NCBI RefSeq assembly: GCF_036802865.1
Contig: NZ_DAIRVK010000001.1
Span: 806,001 to 870,000 of the forward strand
Direction: 5' to 3'
Source: Sulfurospirillum sp036802865
Lineage (GTDB): Bacteria; Campylobacterota; Campylobacteria; Campylobacterales; Sulfurospirillaceae
Length of the DNA: 64,000 bases
Numbering within the stretch: the first letter of the stretch is position 1; each line of letters opens with the position of its first letter. The notes beneath the pieces are model-generated. The model saw only the letters and a list, made by a program, of their open reading frames with translations, did not search any database and was not told where the DNA came from. Position numbers and translations under genes: made by a program. Positions 41,865 to 49,877 of the stretch are shown here, in pieces.

Positions 41865-42812
41865 TCACGCATTAAGATTTATAGTCTGTTTAAATCTATG
41901 CTTATATTCTTTAGGGTTTAAAGATGTTTCTCTTTTAAAAAACTGCCTGAAAGTACTTTCATCAAAATAGCCAACTTCTATAGTAATATCACTAAATTTT
42001 TTATTTGTAGTAATTAGCAACTCTTTTGCTTTTTCGATTCGAAGATTTTTTAAATATTGTATAGGTGAAATATTTAGTGACTTTTTAAATCTTCTTGAAA
42101 ATGTTTTTTCTGTTATATTTAATCTATTTGCTAAGTCTAAAACTGAAATTTGTTCATGTAAATTGTCTTGCATCCATTGCACTATAGTTTTTATTTCTTT
42201 ATCATCATATAAAAAAATTGTAGAAAAATTTTTATATGATTTTTGAGAGTCTCTTCCTTTATCAATAATCATCAAATTTGCCAGTTGATTAGCTGTTCTA
42301 TTACTATGTGTTTTTTCAATAATATATAAGCATAAATCTAAATAGGCATGTATTCCAGCTGCAGTTATGATACCTTTTTGGTCTATTAATATTTTGTTTA
42401 CGTCAAGGTTGACATTAGGAAATTCTTTTTTGAACTTATCTTCATATATCCAATGTGTTGTAGCTTCTTTTCCATCAAGCAAGTTGGTTTTTGCCAATAT
42501 AAAACTGCCTATACAAGTTGAAGCGAGTAGAGCTTTATTTTGATATTGGTAAATCAACCAAGCGATTATTTTTTCTGATACATCAAATGAATGATCATTT
42601 ACTGTAGGTGGAATGATAACAGCGTCATAAAAGGTATCTAAAGATAAGGGGACAGTATCAAAATACTTAACAACTTCTAAACTAACAAATGTTGTCTTTA
42701 TCTCTTGTTCATCCTTTGCTTTACAAAAATCATTATTAATCATAAACATATCTTCTATCCCATAAGCAGCTGATTTTAATACATTTTCTAAAATTAAAAT
42801 GGCTATATTCAT
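41865..42812 (-). CDS. GlxA-type AraC regulator with DJ-1/PfpI domain
   Basis: 315 residues. N-terminal DJ-1/PfpI-like domain (LLASTCIGSFILAKTNLLDGKEATTHW, with a Cys at the nucleophile-elbow position of the family) and C-terminal AraC double HTH (SVLDLANRLNITEKTFSRRFKKSLNISP, then VGYFDESTFRQFFKRE). Notably AT-rich against the backbone. No obvious target beside it; the secreted-protein gene is divergent across element B. Confidence 0.88.
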   Translation of the reverse strand: MNIAILILENVLKSAAYGIEDMFMINNDFCKAKDEQEIKTTFVSLEVVKYFDTVPLSLDTFYDAVIIPPTVNDHSFDVSEKIIAWLIYQYQNKALLASTCIGSFILAKTNLLDGKEATTHWIYEDKFKKEFPNVNLDVNKILIDQKGIITAAGIHAYLDLCLYIIEKTHSNRTANQLANLMIIDKGRDSQKSYKNFSTIFLYDDKEIKTIVQWMQDNLHEQISVLDLANRLNITEKTFSRRFKKSLNISPIQYLKNLRIEKAKELLITTNKKFSDITIEVGYFDESTFRQFFKRETSLNPKEYKHRFKQTINLNA

Positions 42813-42886
42813 ATTTTGTCCAAAATAACATTTTTTATGGCAAAAATGCCTATTCTGGATTATATCATACTATGAGATAATAACAA

Positions 42887-42990
42887 TTGTCCAACGAAAT
42901 GCAGTTTTAGCTATCCTCTAATTCAATGAAAAGCTAGAATACGAACTTCAACTTGAAAATATCTACAGAATTTTGTACTTCGTTTGATAG
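42887..42990 (+). repeat. Island repeat element B
   Basis: Left end TTGTCCAACGAAATGCAG (42887-42904) and right end TTGTACTTCGTTTGATAG (42973-42990) are imperfect inverted repeats (11 of 16 aligned bases, remaining ones mostly transitions). The interior matches element A. The right end matches the reverse complement of element C's left end at 15 of 17 positions. Confidence 0.75.
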
Positions 42991-43032
42991 GGACTGCAGG
43001 CTTTAATTAATTTTGTAAAAAAGGAAGTTAGA

Positions 43033-43743
43033 ATGAAAAGTATGTTTGTTTATATTGCCATTGTTTTTATTTTATTCGGAGTTTCATCTCTTCAGGCGCA
43101 AACCTTTGATTTGTCACATACGGATCAGGTGAAGCCGAACAATGTGATTGTTAAATCTGCTGATTTTGAAGGTCGCAAAAGTCTTCAGGTTTATCTTAGT
43201 GAAGAAAAACAGGCACAGATGTTGAAAGGACTTGGTGGGAATCATGCCACTTTTGCTTTAATACCCGTTGCTTTCCAAAATGGAATTATCGAGGTTGATA
43301 TAGCCGGTGAAGTCAACGGCAAGGGTGATCCAGATTCACGGGGATTTACTGGAATTGCTTTTCGCATCAATAATGATGTTTCCAAATTTGAAGCAATTTA
43401 TCTGCGTATGACAAACGGACGCAATGCTGAGCCTGTCCCACCTTCTCCCCGCATTGACAGGGCAATTCAATACATCTCATATCCTGATTGGTCATTTGAT
43501 CGATTCCGTAATGAATTTCCTGAACAATATGAAAAAGGTGCAAATATTGCTCCTAAAAAATGGATTCATCTTAAAATCGAAGTCAAAGGAAGTGTGGCTA
43601 AGGCTTATTTAAATAATGAATTGGAACCTGCTATCACAGTCAGTGATTTGAAAATGGGTGCCGAGGCCAAAGGCTCGGTCGGGCTTTGGGTAGATGATGG
43701 TTCAAATGGGTATTTTTCCAATTTGCAGATAATTTCGTATTAA
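43033..43743 (+). CDS. Secreted concanavalin-like / DUF1080-like protein
   Basis: 236 residues with signal peptide (to about residue 22, SLQAQ). The body has the jelly-roll pattern of 3-keto-disaccharide hydrolase/DUF1080-like proteins: GIIEVDIAGEVN, GFTGIAFRIN, WIHLKIEVKGSVAKAYLNNE and GSVGLWVDDGSNGYFSNLQI. This style (YLNNEL..., final GYFSNLQI) is common in Bacteroidota, suggesting transfer. No catalytic residues could be assigned; it may bind or hydrolyse a sugar. Flanked by repeat elements B and C. Confidence 0.7.
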   Translation: MKSMFVYIAIVFILFGVSSLQAQTFDLSHTDQVKPNNVIVKSADFEGRKSLQVYLSEEKQAQMLKGLGGNHATFALIPVAFQNGIIEVDIAGEVNGKGDPDSRGFTGIAFRINNDVSKFEAIYLRMTNGRNAEPVPPSPRIDRAIQYISYPDWSFDRFRNEFPEQYEKGANIAPKKWIHLKIEVKGSVAKAYLNNELEPAITVSDLKMGAEAKGSVGLWVDDGSNGYFSNLQIISY

Positions 43744-43745
43744 AA

Positions 43746-43853
43746 GGTGTCAAACGAAGTGCAAAAGAGGCATATATAGTTCATAAGAGTCTATCTGTAC
43801 TTTAGGTTTTTTTGGAGAATTTTATATAACTAAAATTGCACTTTTCTTGACAC
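43746..43853 (+). repeat. Island repeat element C
   Basis: Left end GTGTCAAACGAAGTGCAA (43747-43764) and right end TTGCACTTTTCTTGACAC (43836-43853) are inverted repeats, 15 of 18 positions. The 70 bases between are unlike A and B. It begins three bases after the stop of the secreted-protein gene and ends 35 bases before the next ATG. Confidence 0.8.
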
Positions 43854-43888
43854 TAATGATTGAAACAGAAATTTAAGAAAGGGTTATA

Positions 43889-44680
43889 ATGTACATATAT
43901 CACATTAGAAATGCAACATTTGTAATAAATTCAAACGATAAATATATTTTGATTGACCCGATGCTAAGTGGCAAAGGAGAACTGCCACCATTTTCCGTTA
44001 TACAACATAAAATACAGATGAATCCAACTGTACCTTTGCCAAGTGATGCTGATAGTATTTTAAACAAAACAACCGATTGCCTTATTACTCATTCGCAAAC
44101 TTTTGGAATAAAAGTGCTACAACACACAGACCATTTAGATAAAAAAGGTGAATTGTTTTTAGTTTCAAAAAATATTCCTATTACCACTATTAAGAAAGAT
44201 GCCTCTTATCTTAAAAAATACAATTTAAATGTTGTATCTGGTCTTAATTTTTGGACAAAAAATGAATACCTAGAAGGATACATTACAGCAATCCCAGCAA
44301 GGCATGGACACGGTTGGATAAATAAGATTATGGCTAATGGTGCTGGATATTTTATTGAGCTTCCAAATGAACCTACTGTGTATATATGTGGAGACACTGT
44401 ATTGACTGAAGATGTCAAAAGGGCTATTTTGGAACTCAAACCTGATATTGTAGTTGTAGCAGCCGGTAATGCTTCTCTTGATATTGGGAAACCTTTACTA
44501 ATGAATATGGACGAAATTATTGAACTAATAAGACTTAGTCCGAACATAGTAATTGCCAACCATATGGATTCTCTTAATCACTGCTCAATTTCTCGCAATA
44601 TGCTAAAAGATAAATTAATGCAGGAAAATCTAATACATAGAGTTTTTATCCCTGACGATGGTGAAAAAATTGAATTTTGA
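43889..44680 (+). CDS. MBL-fold metal-dependent hydrolase (UlaG-like)
   Basis: 263 residues of the metallo-beta-lactamase fold with ILIDPMLSGKGE, then DCLITHSQTFG... and HTDHLDKKG, ARHGHGW, YICGDTVLTEDV and ANHMDSLNHC. Metal ligands are thus His in ITH, HxDH in HTDHLD, and later His/Asp residues; but the first His and the HxDH are separated by about ten residues rather than the usual one, an insertion or family variant. AT-rich, preceded by AGAAAGG. Substrate unknown. Confidence 0.8.
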   Translation: MYIYHIRNATFVINSNDKYILIDPMLSGKGELPPFSVIQHKIQMNPTVPLPSDADSILNKTTDCLITHSQTFGIKVLQHTDHLDKKGELFLVSKNIPITTIKKDASYLKKYNLNVVSGLNFWTKNEYLEGYITAIPARHGHGWINKIMANGAGYFIELPNEPTVYICGDTVLTEDVKRAILELKPDIVVVAAGNASLDIGKPLLMNMDEIIELIRLSPNIVIANHMDSLNHCSISRNMLKDKLMQENLIHRVFIPDDGEKIEF

Positions 44681-45069
44681 TTTTCGGTTACCACACAATT
44701 TCGAAAAAATAGCACGCTAAGCTAAATTTACCTGTCTAAGTAGATTGAGATTTAGTAGGCGAAGATGATACTAGACCTCACAATTACAGTAATGGAATGA
44801 CTCCACCTTTGTAGACACAATTTAATTCTGCAAAGCCATTTTTATAAAAAACAATATGGGTCTGAGTTAAACTTTTAACTTTTTATAGGTTAGTTTAAGA
44901 AAACAATGGCATGAAAAACAATTAGATTCAAGCCAAAGAGTAATATGGGGGGTAAACTTTTAACTCCTAAATTAACACTTTGTTTCACCAAAAACAGTTA
45001 ACCCGTCAGAACTTAACATCCAACGGGTCAACGGGTTAACATTTCTAATAAAAAACTTCCCTATTTTAA
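44681..45069. other. Gap with degenerate repeats before the integrase remnant
   Basis: No coding frame recognised. It has GAAGATGATACTAGACCT at about 44763, similar to repeats upstream of hyfA, and the perfect inverted repeat GTTAACCCGT...ACGGGTTAAC at 44997-45040 just past the 3' end of the integrase remnant. Confidence 0.55.
44997..45040. repeat. Inverted repeat next to the integrase remnant
   Basis: Perfect ten-base arms GTTAACCCGT and ACGGGTTAAC, with an inner ACGGGT repeat. Could be the terminator or an arm-type binding site of the integrase. Confidence 0.5.
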
Positions 45070-45835
45070 CTACGCATACAGTCTATCAATTCCACTATCA
45101 ATTTTAGCTACATCCATCAGTCCATTCTTCACATAGTAATCCATTGTAGTCGAGAGCTTAGTATGCCCCAAATACTTCTGCGCAAGTGTGATAGGCATGT
45201 TGTTCTCAACAACTGAACTTGCAAAGCTGTGACGTGTAGCATAGAGGGTTTTATAAGTGATATTTAAATGCTCTAAAAGGGGCTTTAAATACGTTTTAAC
45301 GATTGGACGTGACTCGAAGTATGGTTGAAGCGTATTTTCATTGGGAAATACCCATAGAGAACTCTTTGCAGTTTGACTGTGAATGTGTAAAGCCTCTTTA
45401 ACAGGCGCAGGCATGTAAACGGTATTGACAATGTTCGTCTTAGTGGATTTTAACTTGCCATGTCTTTGACTGCGTTGTATGGTGATCGTGTTGTATGGTG
45501 ATCGTGTTGTTCTCAAAGTCAATATCACCCCACTGTAAAGCCAAAGCTTCACCCGTTCTAAGTCCTGTGTTAAACGATAACGTAAGGAATGCTTTGAACC
45601 ACCCTGTGGCATTTTCAAGAATTCTCTGCACTTCATCTTTGCTGTAGTATTTCTGTGAAGAATCGCTTTTGCTCTTACTGAACTGCTTTGACTTCTTATC
45701 AACAAGTGTCAATGGGTTTTTATCGATCATCTCATTGACAAGGGCATAGTTCCAAATGAAGTTAAACGTTCGGTAGTATTTGTTAAAGCGAGACTTGCTT
45801 AACTGATTGGATTCAATCAAGAGGTGTTTTAAGTT
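45070..45835 (-). pseudogene. Tyrosine recombinase (phage-type integrase), truncated and frameshifted
   Basis: Two overlapping frames together encode the C-terminal two thirds of an integrase: the first (to about 45474) carries NKYYRTFNFIWNYALVNEMI and the catalytic Arg in LSFNTGLRTGEALALQWGDI; the second carries ATRHSFASSVVE (His-x-x-Arg region), LGHTKLSTTMDYY with the nucleophile Tyr. The frames are separated by a perfect 16-base tandem duplication at 45474-45505; removing one copy restores a continuous reading frame (ITIQRSQRHGK). The N-terminal arm/core-binding part is missing: an in-frame TAA occurs at 45836-45838. Not functional as read. Confidence 0.9.
45474..45505. repeat. 16-bp tandem duplication in the integrase
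   Basis: GTTGTATGGTGATCGT occurs twice in direct succession (45474-45489, 45490-45505). Sixteen is not a multiple of three, so it shifts the frame. Confidence 0.95.
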
Positions 45836-45874
45836 TTAATTCGCAATTTTTCTGCATTATAAACTGGCGACTTC

Positions 45875-45953
45875 TGCGCTTCGCTTGACACCTCGTGTTG
45901 GTTTGACTGAAAAAGCCCAAAATTCAAGCCAATATTTTGTACTTCATGTGACA
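45875..45953 (+). repeat. Island repeat ends D and E at the right boundary
   Basis: TGCGCTTCGCTTGACACC (45875-45892) matches the reverse complement of element C's left end at 16 of 18 positions. TTGTACTTCATGTGACA (45937-45953) matches it at 14 of 17 and ends eight bases before the hycI stop. Both are in the same orientation, so these are two right-hand ends rather than one complete element. Confidence 0.65.
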
Positions 45954-45961
45954 ATAGATTT

Positions 45962-46405
45962 TTATTCAATCATCGCATCAAATTCTTTCACTTTATCCAG
46001 TGCTTTCATCGCAGAAGTTTTTGCGTTTTCGCTTAAGCCTTCACTAAAATGCAGGACATTTTCGAGCAACACACAAATGCCTAAAAAGATGGTTTTAGTA
46101 CAAATCTCTCTGAGGCAGCTCATGAGAATGGGGGTAGGGATGTTGTGTGTAGAGTAGATGTAAGTGCGTTCATCACTGAGGTCTAAAAACTCTATCTTGT
46201 CCTCTTTAAAGCCACTCATCGCATCGACGACAACAATGACATCTGGTTCGTAAGCACGTAAAGAGCCAAATTCATTTTCAGGGGTATCGTAGCCAAAAAA
46301 GACTCTCCATTCGGGTAAGTGTTCCTCTACCAGTCGTCCTACTACGATGGCAACACCATCATCTCCTCTAAGTTCATTACCCACACACAACAACGCTTTT
46401 TTCAC
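45962..46405 (-). CDS. hycI: Hydrogenase maturation endopeptidase (HycI type)
   Basis: 147 residues of the HycI/HyaD family: start LLCVGNELRGDDGVA (metal-sensing Glu/Asp), VVVDAMSG, and YSTHNIPTPI with the third metal-contact His. It removes the C-terminal tail of the large subunit once the Ni-Fe centre is in place. Last gene of the hydrogenase operon, 16 bases after the hycH-like gene. Island repeat E lies directly beyond its stop. Confidence 0.93.
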   Translation of the reverse strand: MKKALLCVGNELRGDDGVAIVVGRLVEEHLPEWRVFFGYDTPENEFGSLRAYEPDVIVVVDAMSGFKEDKIEFLDLSDERTYIYSTHNIPTPILMSCLREICTKTIFLGICVLLENVLHFSEGLSENAKTSAMKALDKVKEFDAMIE

Positions 46406-46421
46406 CCAAATCCCCTTTTAT

Positions 46422-46775
46422 TTATGTCTGTTTAAAATCTTTTCTTAGTACCAAATAGCCTTCATTTAAGCCAGCCAATATCGCTTTAAAGGGACATTCC
46501 ATCATCTCTGGTAAAAGCTTGGTAGCGTGTTCAGGAAAGATTTCTATTTCAAAATATTGACTCAAATTTCCAATTTTAAATTTCAGATACTCTCCACCAT
46601 GGTCTAAAATCTGTTTAAATTCATCTTCGTTGATTTCTAAAATTTTCTCGCTAAAATCAATCGTTCCAACGCCATGCCCTATGCAGGTCGAGAAGATTTT
46701 GATTTGATCCACTCTAGCATCACCTGATTTTGCGCCATCAAGATGCCTTTTGGTGAGCTTGTAAACTTCTACCAT
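46422..46775 (-). CDS. hycH: HycH-like hydrogenase maturation protein
   Basis: 117 residues. FSTCIGHGVGTIDFSEKILEINEDEFKQIL aligns by eye with the HycH pattern (YSLAIGHHLGVID...), a protein needed for formate hydrogenlyase assembly in E. coli. It follows the small-subunit gene with no gap and precedes hycI. Its biochemical role is not known in detail. Weakly conserved family, so moderate certainty. Confidence 0.75.
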   Translation of the reverse strand: MVEVYKLTKRHLDGAKSGDARVDQIKIFSTCIGHGVGTIDFSEKILEINEDEFKQILDHGGEYLKFKIGNLSQYFEIEIFPEHATKLLPEMMECPFKAILAGLNEGYLVLRKDFKQT

Positions 46776-47597
46776 TTATTGCCCCCATTCCACTCTGTGA
46801 AGGCTGACTTTATCTTCTTCTGAACATGGAACATATTGGGTATAAATTTCGTTATGGAGTATTCCTAAACACTCTGCATAGCGTGGATCAACTTCTGTTT
46901 TCATCGCTTCAGTGATAGCGGTTTTAGTCGCTTTTGTATCTTTGACGTTACCACTTTTCACAAGCGCATCAATATATTTGTCGAAGAGTTTACGTCCAAA
47001 TACATAACTCATAAGCCTTTTTGCATGAACAAGCAAATCTCTCTCAAAAAGAGTATTGCCAAGGACAGAGTCTTTGACCATTGGTGGCATTTCGTTATCG
47101 TCCTCAAAACTCACTTTTTGGAGTTTTTGATCTAAGACGCCAAGGGCAGTTGTAAGCCCATAAATGATACTTGCAGGATGTGGAGGACAACCTGGAATAT
47201 AAACGTCTACTGGTATGATTTTATCGATTCCACTTAGTACGCTATACGCATCGTAAAAAATACCACCCGATGCTCCACACGCACCAAGGGCTACAACAAT
47301 CTTAGGATCGGGCGTTGCTTCGTAAGCACGAAGAAGTGGATAGTACATCTGACGTGTCACAGGACCTGTGCAGAGTAAAATATCGGCGTGACGTGGGTTT
47401 GCAACCAGCTTAAAACCAAATCGCTCAGGATCCCATAACGGTGTGATAGCCGCGAAAATCTCAATTTCACAGCCATTGCAACTTCCGCAGTCAACGCGAA
47501 AAACACTAAAACTTCTGCCTATATGCTTTAAAAGCTCAAGTTTTTCCTCTAAAGAATTGGCTAGTTCGATTTCTGTTGGCATTTCATATGTTTTCAT
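46776..47597 (-). CDS. hyfI: Group 4 [NiFe] hydrogenase small subunit
   Basis: 273 residues, NuoB-like. Ligands of the proximal [4Fe-4S] cluster: CGSCNGCEIE, GACG and GCPPHP. Passes electrons between the ferredoxin subunits and the Ni-Fe large subunit. The C-terminal 100 residues after LDQKL form an extension typical of HyfI/HycG. Overlaps hyfH by four bases. Confidence 0.95.
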   Translation of the reverse strand: MKTYEMPTEIELANSLEEKLELLKHIGRSFSVFRVDCGSCNGCEIEIFAAITPLWDPERFGFKLVANPRHADILLCTGPVTRQMYYPLLRAYEATPDPKIVVALGACGASGGIFYDAYSVLSGIDKIIPVDVYIPGCPPHPASIIYGLTTALGVLDQKLQKVSFEDDNEMPPMVKDSVLGNTLFERDLLVHAKRLMSYVFGRKLFDKYIDALVKSGNVKDTKATKTAITEAMKTEVDPRYAECLGILHNEIYTQYVPCSEEDKVSLHRVEWGQ

Positions 47598-48133
47598 TCT
47601 ATCACCATCTCTTTGCCACTGGTAAAGGTTGCTACCGTAGCAGTTTTTTTACATGTTGGACACATACAAAGATAATTTTTAGCCTCTTCAAGCCTTTTTT
47701 CACTGACATTTGCTTTGCTTAAGCACTCAAAACTATACTTAATAAGTCTTTTTGCACCAAAGGGTTTGCCACACTCTGTACAATACTGACTATCAAGTTC
47801 GCCTCTTTGGATGAGAGCTGATTTATCAAATTTAACAGCGAGTTCAAACTCTTCGCTTAATTTGATGGCTCCCGTTGGGCAGACTTCATCGCATCTACCA
47901 CAAAAGATACAACGCCCACAGTCAAACTCCCAAACGAGTTTACTTTTATCATCGTTAAAGACAACCGTGATGGCATTGGAAGGACATGCTATACCACACG
48001 CCGCACAACCTATACACAGATCATACACGTAAGCAGGTTTACCACGAAAATTCGCTGCAACATTATAAGGCTCAAACGGGTACTTATGGGTAATTTCGCC
48101 GTATTTTTTACTGATATCAAGAAGTTTCATCAT
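47594..48133 (-). CDS. hyfH: Hydrogenase ferredoxin subunit (NuoI/HycF-like)
   Basis: 179 residues with two clusters, CIGCAACGIACP and CGRCIFCGRCDEVCP, and an additional zinc-ribbon-like set at the C-terminus (CTECGKPFG and CMCPTCKKT). Links HyfA to the small subunit HyfI. Overlaps hyfG and hyfI by four bases each, so strict coupling. Confidence 0.93.
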   Translation of the reverse strand: MMKLLDISKKYGEITHKYPFEPYNVAANFRGKPAYVYDLCIGCAACGIACPSNAITVVFNDDKSKLVWEFDCGRCIFCGRCDEVCPTGAIKLSEEFELAVKFDKSALIQRGELDSQYCTECGKPFGAKRLIKYSFECLSKANVSEKRLEEAKNYLCMCPTCKKTATVATFTSGKEMVIE

Positions 48134-49869
48134 CGCAGACTCCTCATCGGACTGTTTTTGAGTGTTTTAGAAAAATCTTTTAAATCTTTATTTGTCAAAA
48201 TTTTACTCTTTTTGCTGTTGATGTCAACAACGGTGATACGCTCTGTACATGAGTAGCAAGGATCTAAGCTACAAACGATAAGTGCCGCATCGGCAATGGT
48301 GTTACCACGGAACTGAAAACGAAGGCTTGGCCAGTTGTTGTAGGTAGCGGCGCGACATCTCCATCTAAAGACTTTTTGAGCACTACCTTGCATAATCCAG
48401 TGGACATTTTCTCCCCTTGGTGCTTCAACATACGCTAAAGCGAAGTCTTCAGGTTTAACGTGGAATTTTGGGTCGACAATGATCGCCGTTTGAGGCATAA
48501 GCTCAAAACATTGACGAATGATAGAAACAGAGCTTTTAAGTTCCATATAACGAACCATCTCACGCGCGAAAACATCACCACCTTCTACAACGGAGACATT
48601 AAATTCGATCTGTTTAAAAAAGTCGTACGGATGGTCATAGCGTGTATCGCGTTTGATGCCACTTCCCCTAATATTAGGACCCACAGCAGAGAAATCACGG
48701 GCAACTTGTTTGTCAAGAATACCCACGCCCTTCCAGCGTTTCATTTGGCGTTGATCATCCATAACAGCATCCCATACTTCATCGACTTGTGTTTCGATGA
48801 TTTGTAAGATGCGTAAACTCTCTTTGATCTCAATACCTGTGATATCGCGTCTAAGTCCACCCATAACAACGTTACCATAGGTTTTGCGTCCACCCGTAAC
48901 GAGTTCAGCGAGTTTCATAGAGTATTCACGGATTCTAAAGATATGCATGAAGGCATTGTAGTTACCTGTCACTTCACAGGCAAGCCCGATATTGAGCAAA
49001 TGGCTGTGGAGACGTTCAATTTCCGAACAGATAATACGAATGGCTTGCGCACGAGCAGGAATCTCTAAATTGATCGCTTTTTCTGCTGCTTCAATACATG
49101 CGATTGCATGGGCATAACCGCAAATACCACACACACGTTCTGCTAAATAGCCCATTTGATCGTAGTTCATACGGTTTTCAGCGAGCTTTTCCATACCTCT
49201 GTGTTGATAAAAAAGTCTGTAATCTGCATCGACAATGGTATCGCCATCGCAAAAGAGTCTAAAGTGTCCTGGCTCATCGGCTGTGATATGCAAAGGTCCT
49301 AGAGGAACATCAATAATTCCAGCGCCTTCAGGTTTTAAAAATTCATATTCTGGCTCATCATAATGCGTGCGCATATCAGGGCGATAACGGTAGTCCATCG
49401 CATCTTTTCGAAGCGGGAAGAGATCTTTGGGCCAATCATCACTTAAAACCAGTCGTCTTTTATCCGGTAAGCCCTCTGCTACGAGTCCAAACATGTCGTA
49501 CGCTTCTCTTTCATACCATACACATGCTGGAACCAACGGTGTTACCGATGGATACGTGAGACTGTCTGGAGAGATAAGTACTTTAACCGTGACAAAGCAC
49601 TTTTCATCTTGCGCTATCTCATCACCCTCAAACATCTTGCCACCCTCCATAGAGAGTGCGTAGTATAGGGCATAATGTTTGTTGATACTTCGCTCATCAT
49701 TGGCAATCATCGTTGAGAGGTAGCCACCCATATCGTAATACAAAAAGCGAACCGCTTCAGGAAGGTCATTGAGCTCAACCAACGCAGTGACTTGATCTTC
49801 ACATTGCCTTGTGACTTCTAAAATTTTAATTTTAGTCGCGAGTGCTTCTATAAATTTATCGCATTTCAT
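48130..49869 (-). CDS. hyfG: Group 4 [NiFe] hydrogenase large subunit (HyfG/HycE)
   Basis: 579 residues: an N-terminal NuoC-like domain (about 1-165, CVWYEREAYDMFGLV, DDWPKDLFPLRKD) fused to a NuoD-like catalytic domain. Ni-Fe ligands: RVCGICGYAHA (about residue 243) and DPCYSCTERI near 541; a tail of about 30 residues after the second motif is the piece HycI should remove. Family members produce H2 or oxidise it, coupled to ion pumping. Both catalytic cysteine pairs are intact. Confidence 0.96.
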   Translation of the reverse strand: MKCDKFIEALATKIKILEVTRQCEDQVTALVELNDLPEAVRFLYYDMGGYLSTMIANDERSINKHYALYYALSMEGGKMFEGDEIAQDEKCFVTVKVLISPDSLTYPSVTPLVPACVWYEREAYDMFGLVAEGLPDKRRLVLSDDWPKDLFPLRKDAMDYRYRPDMRTHYDEPEYEFLKPEGAGIIDVPLGPLHITADEPGHFRLFCDGDTIVDADYRLFYQHRGMEKLAENRMNYDQMGYLAERVCGICGYAHAIACIEAAEKAINLEIPARAQAIRIICSEIERLHSHLLNIGLACEVTGNYNAFMHIFRIREYSMKLAELVTGGRKTYGNVVMGGLRRDITGIEIKESLRILQIIETQVDEVWDAVMDDQRQMKRWKGVGILDKQVARDFSAVGPNIRGSGIKRDTRYDHPYDFFKQIEFNVSVVEGGDVFAREMVRYMELKSSVSIIRQCFELMPQTAIIVDPKFHVKPEDFALAYVEAPRGENVHWIMQGSAQKVFRWRCRAATYNNWPSLRFQFRGNTIADAALIVCSLDPCYSCTERITVVDINSKKSKILTNKDLKDFSKTLKNSPMRSLR

Positions 49870-49877
49870 TGGGAGTC

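Larger units (their letters stand above)
39560..45953. mobile_element. Accessory island between the tRNA gene and the hydrogenase operon
   Basis: Between the tRNA and hycI lie unrelated single genes in mixed orientation, two pseudogenes, a tyrosine integrase remnant at the far end, long gene-poor gaps and the repeat family described under separate entries. Insertion next to a tRNA with an integrase at the other end is the classic island arrangement. No long direct repeat of the tRNA 3' end was found; only CTTGACACC recurs at 45884-45892, inside another repeat. The island appears decayed and fixed. Confidence 0.75.

Noticed and set aside
45884..45892. CTTGACACC matching the tRNA 3' end as the right attachment site of the island
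   Set aside because: Only nine bases, and the same bases are part of the repeat end D (16 of 18 match to element C), which explains them better.
39560..45953. CRISPR array
   Set aside because: Repeats are few, irregularly spaced, partly inverted and separated by genes; no cas genes.
48460..48807. 115-codon plus-strand frame opposite hyfG
   Set aside because: Antisense to a well-conserved catalytic region; no independent support.
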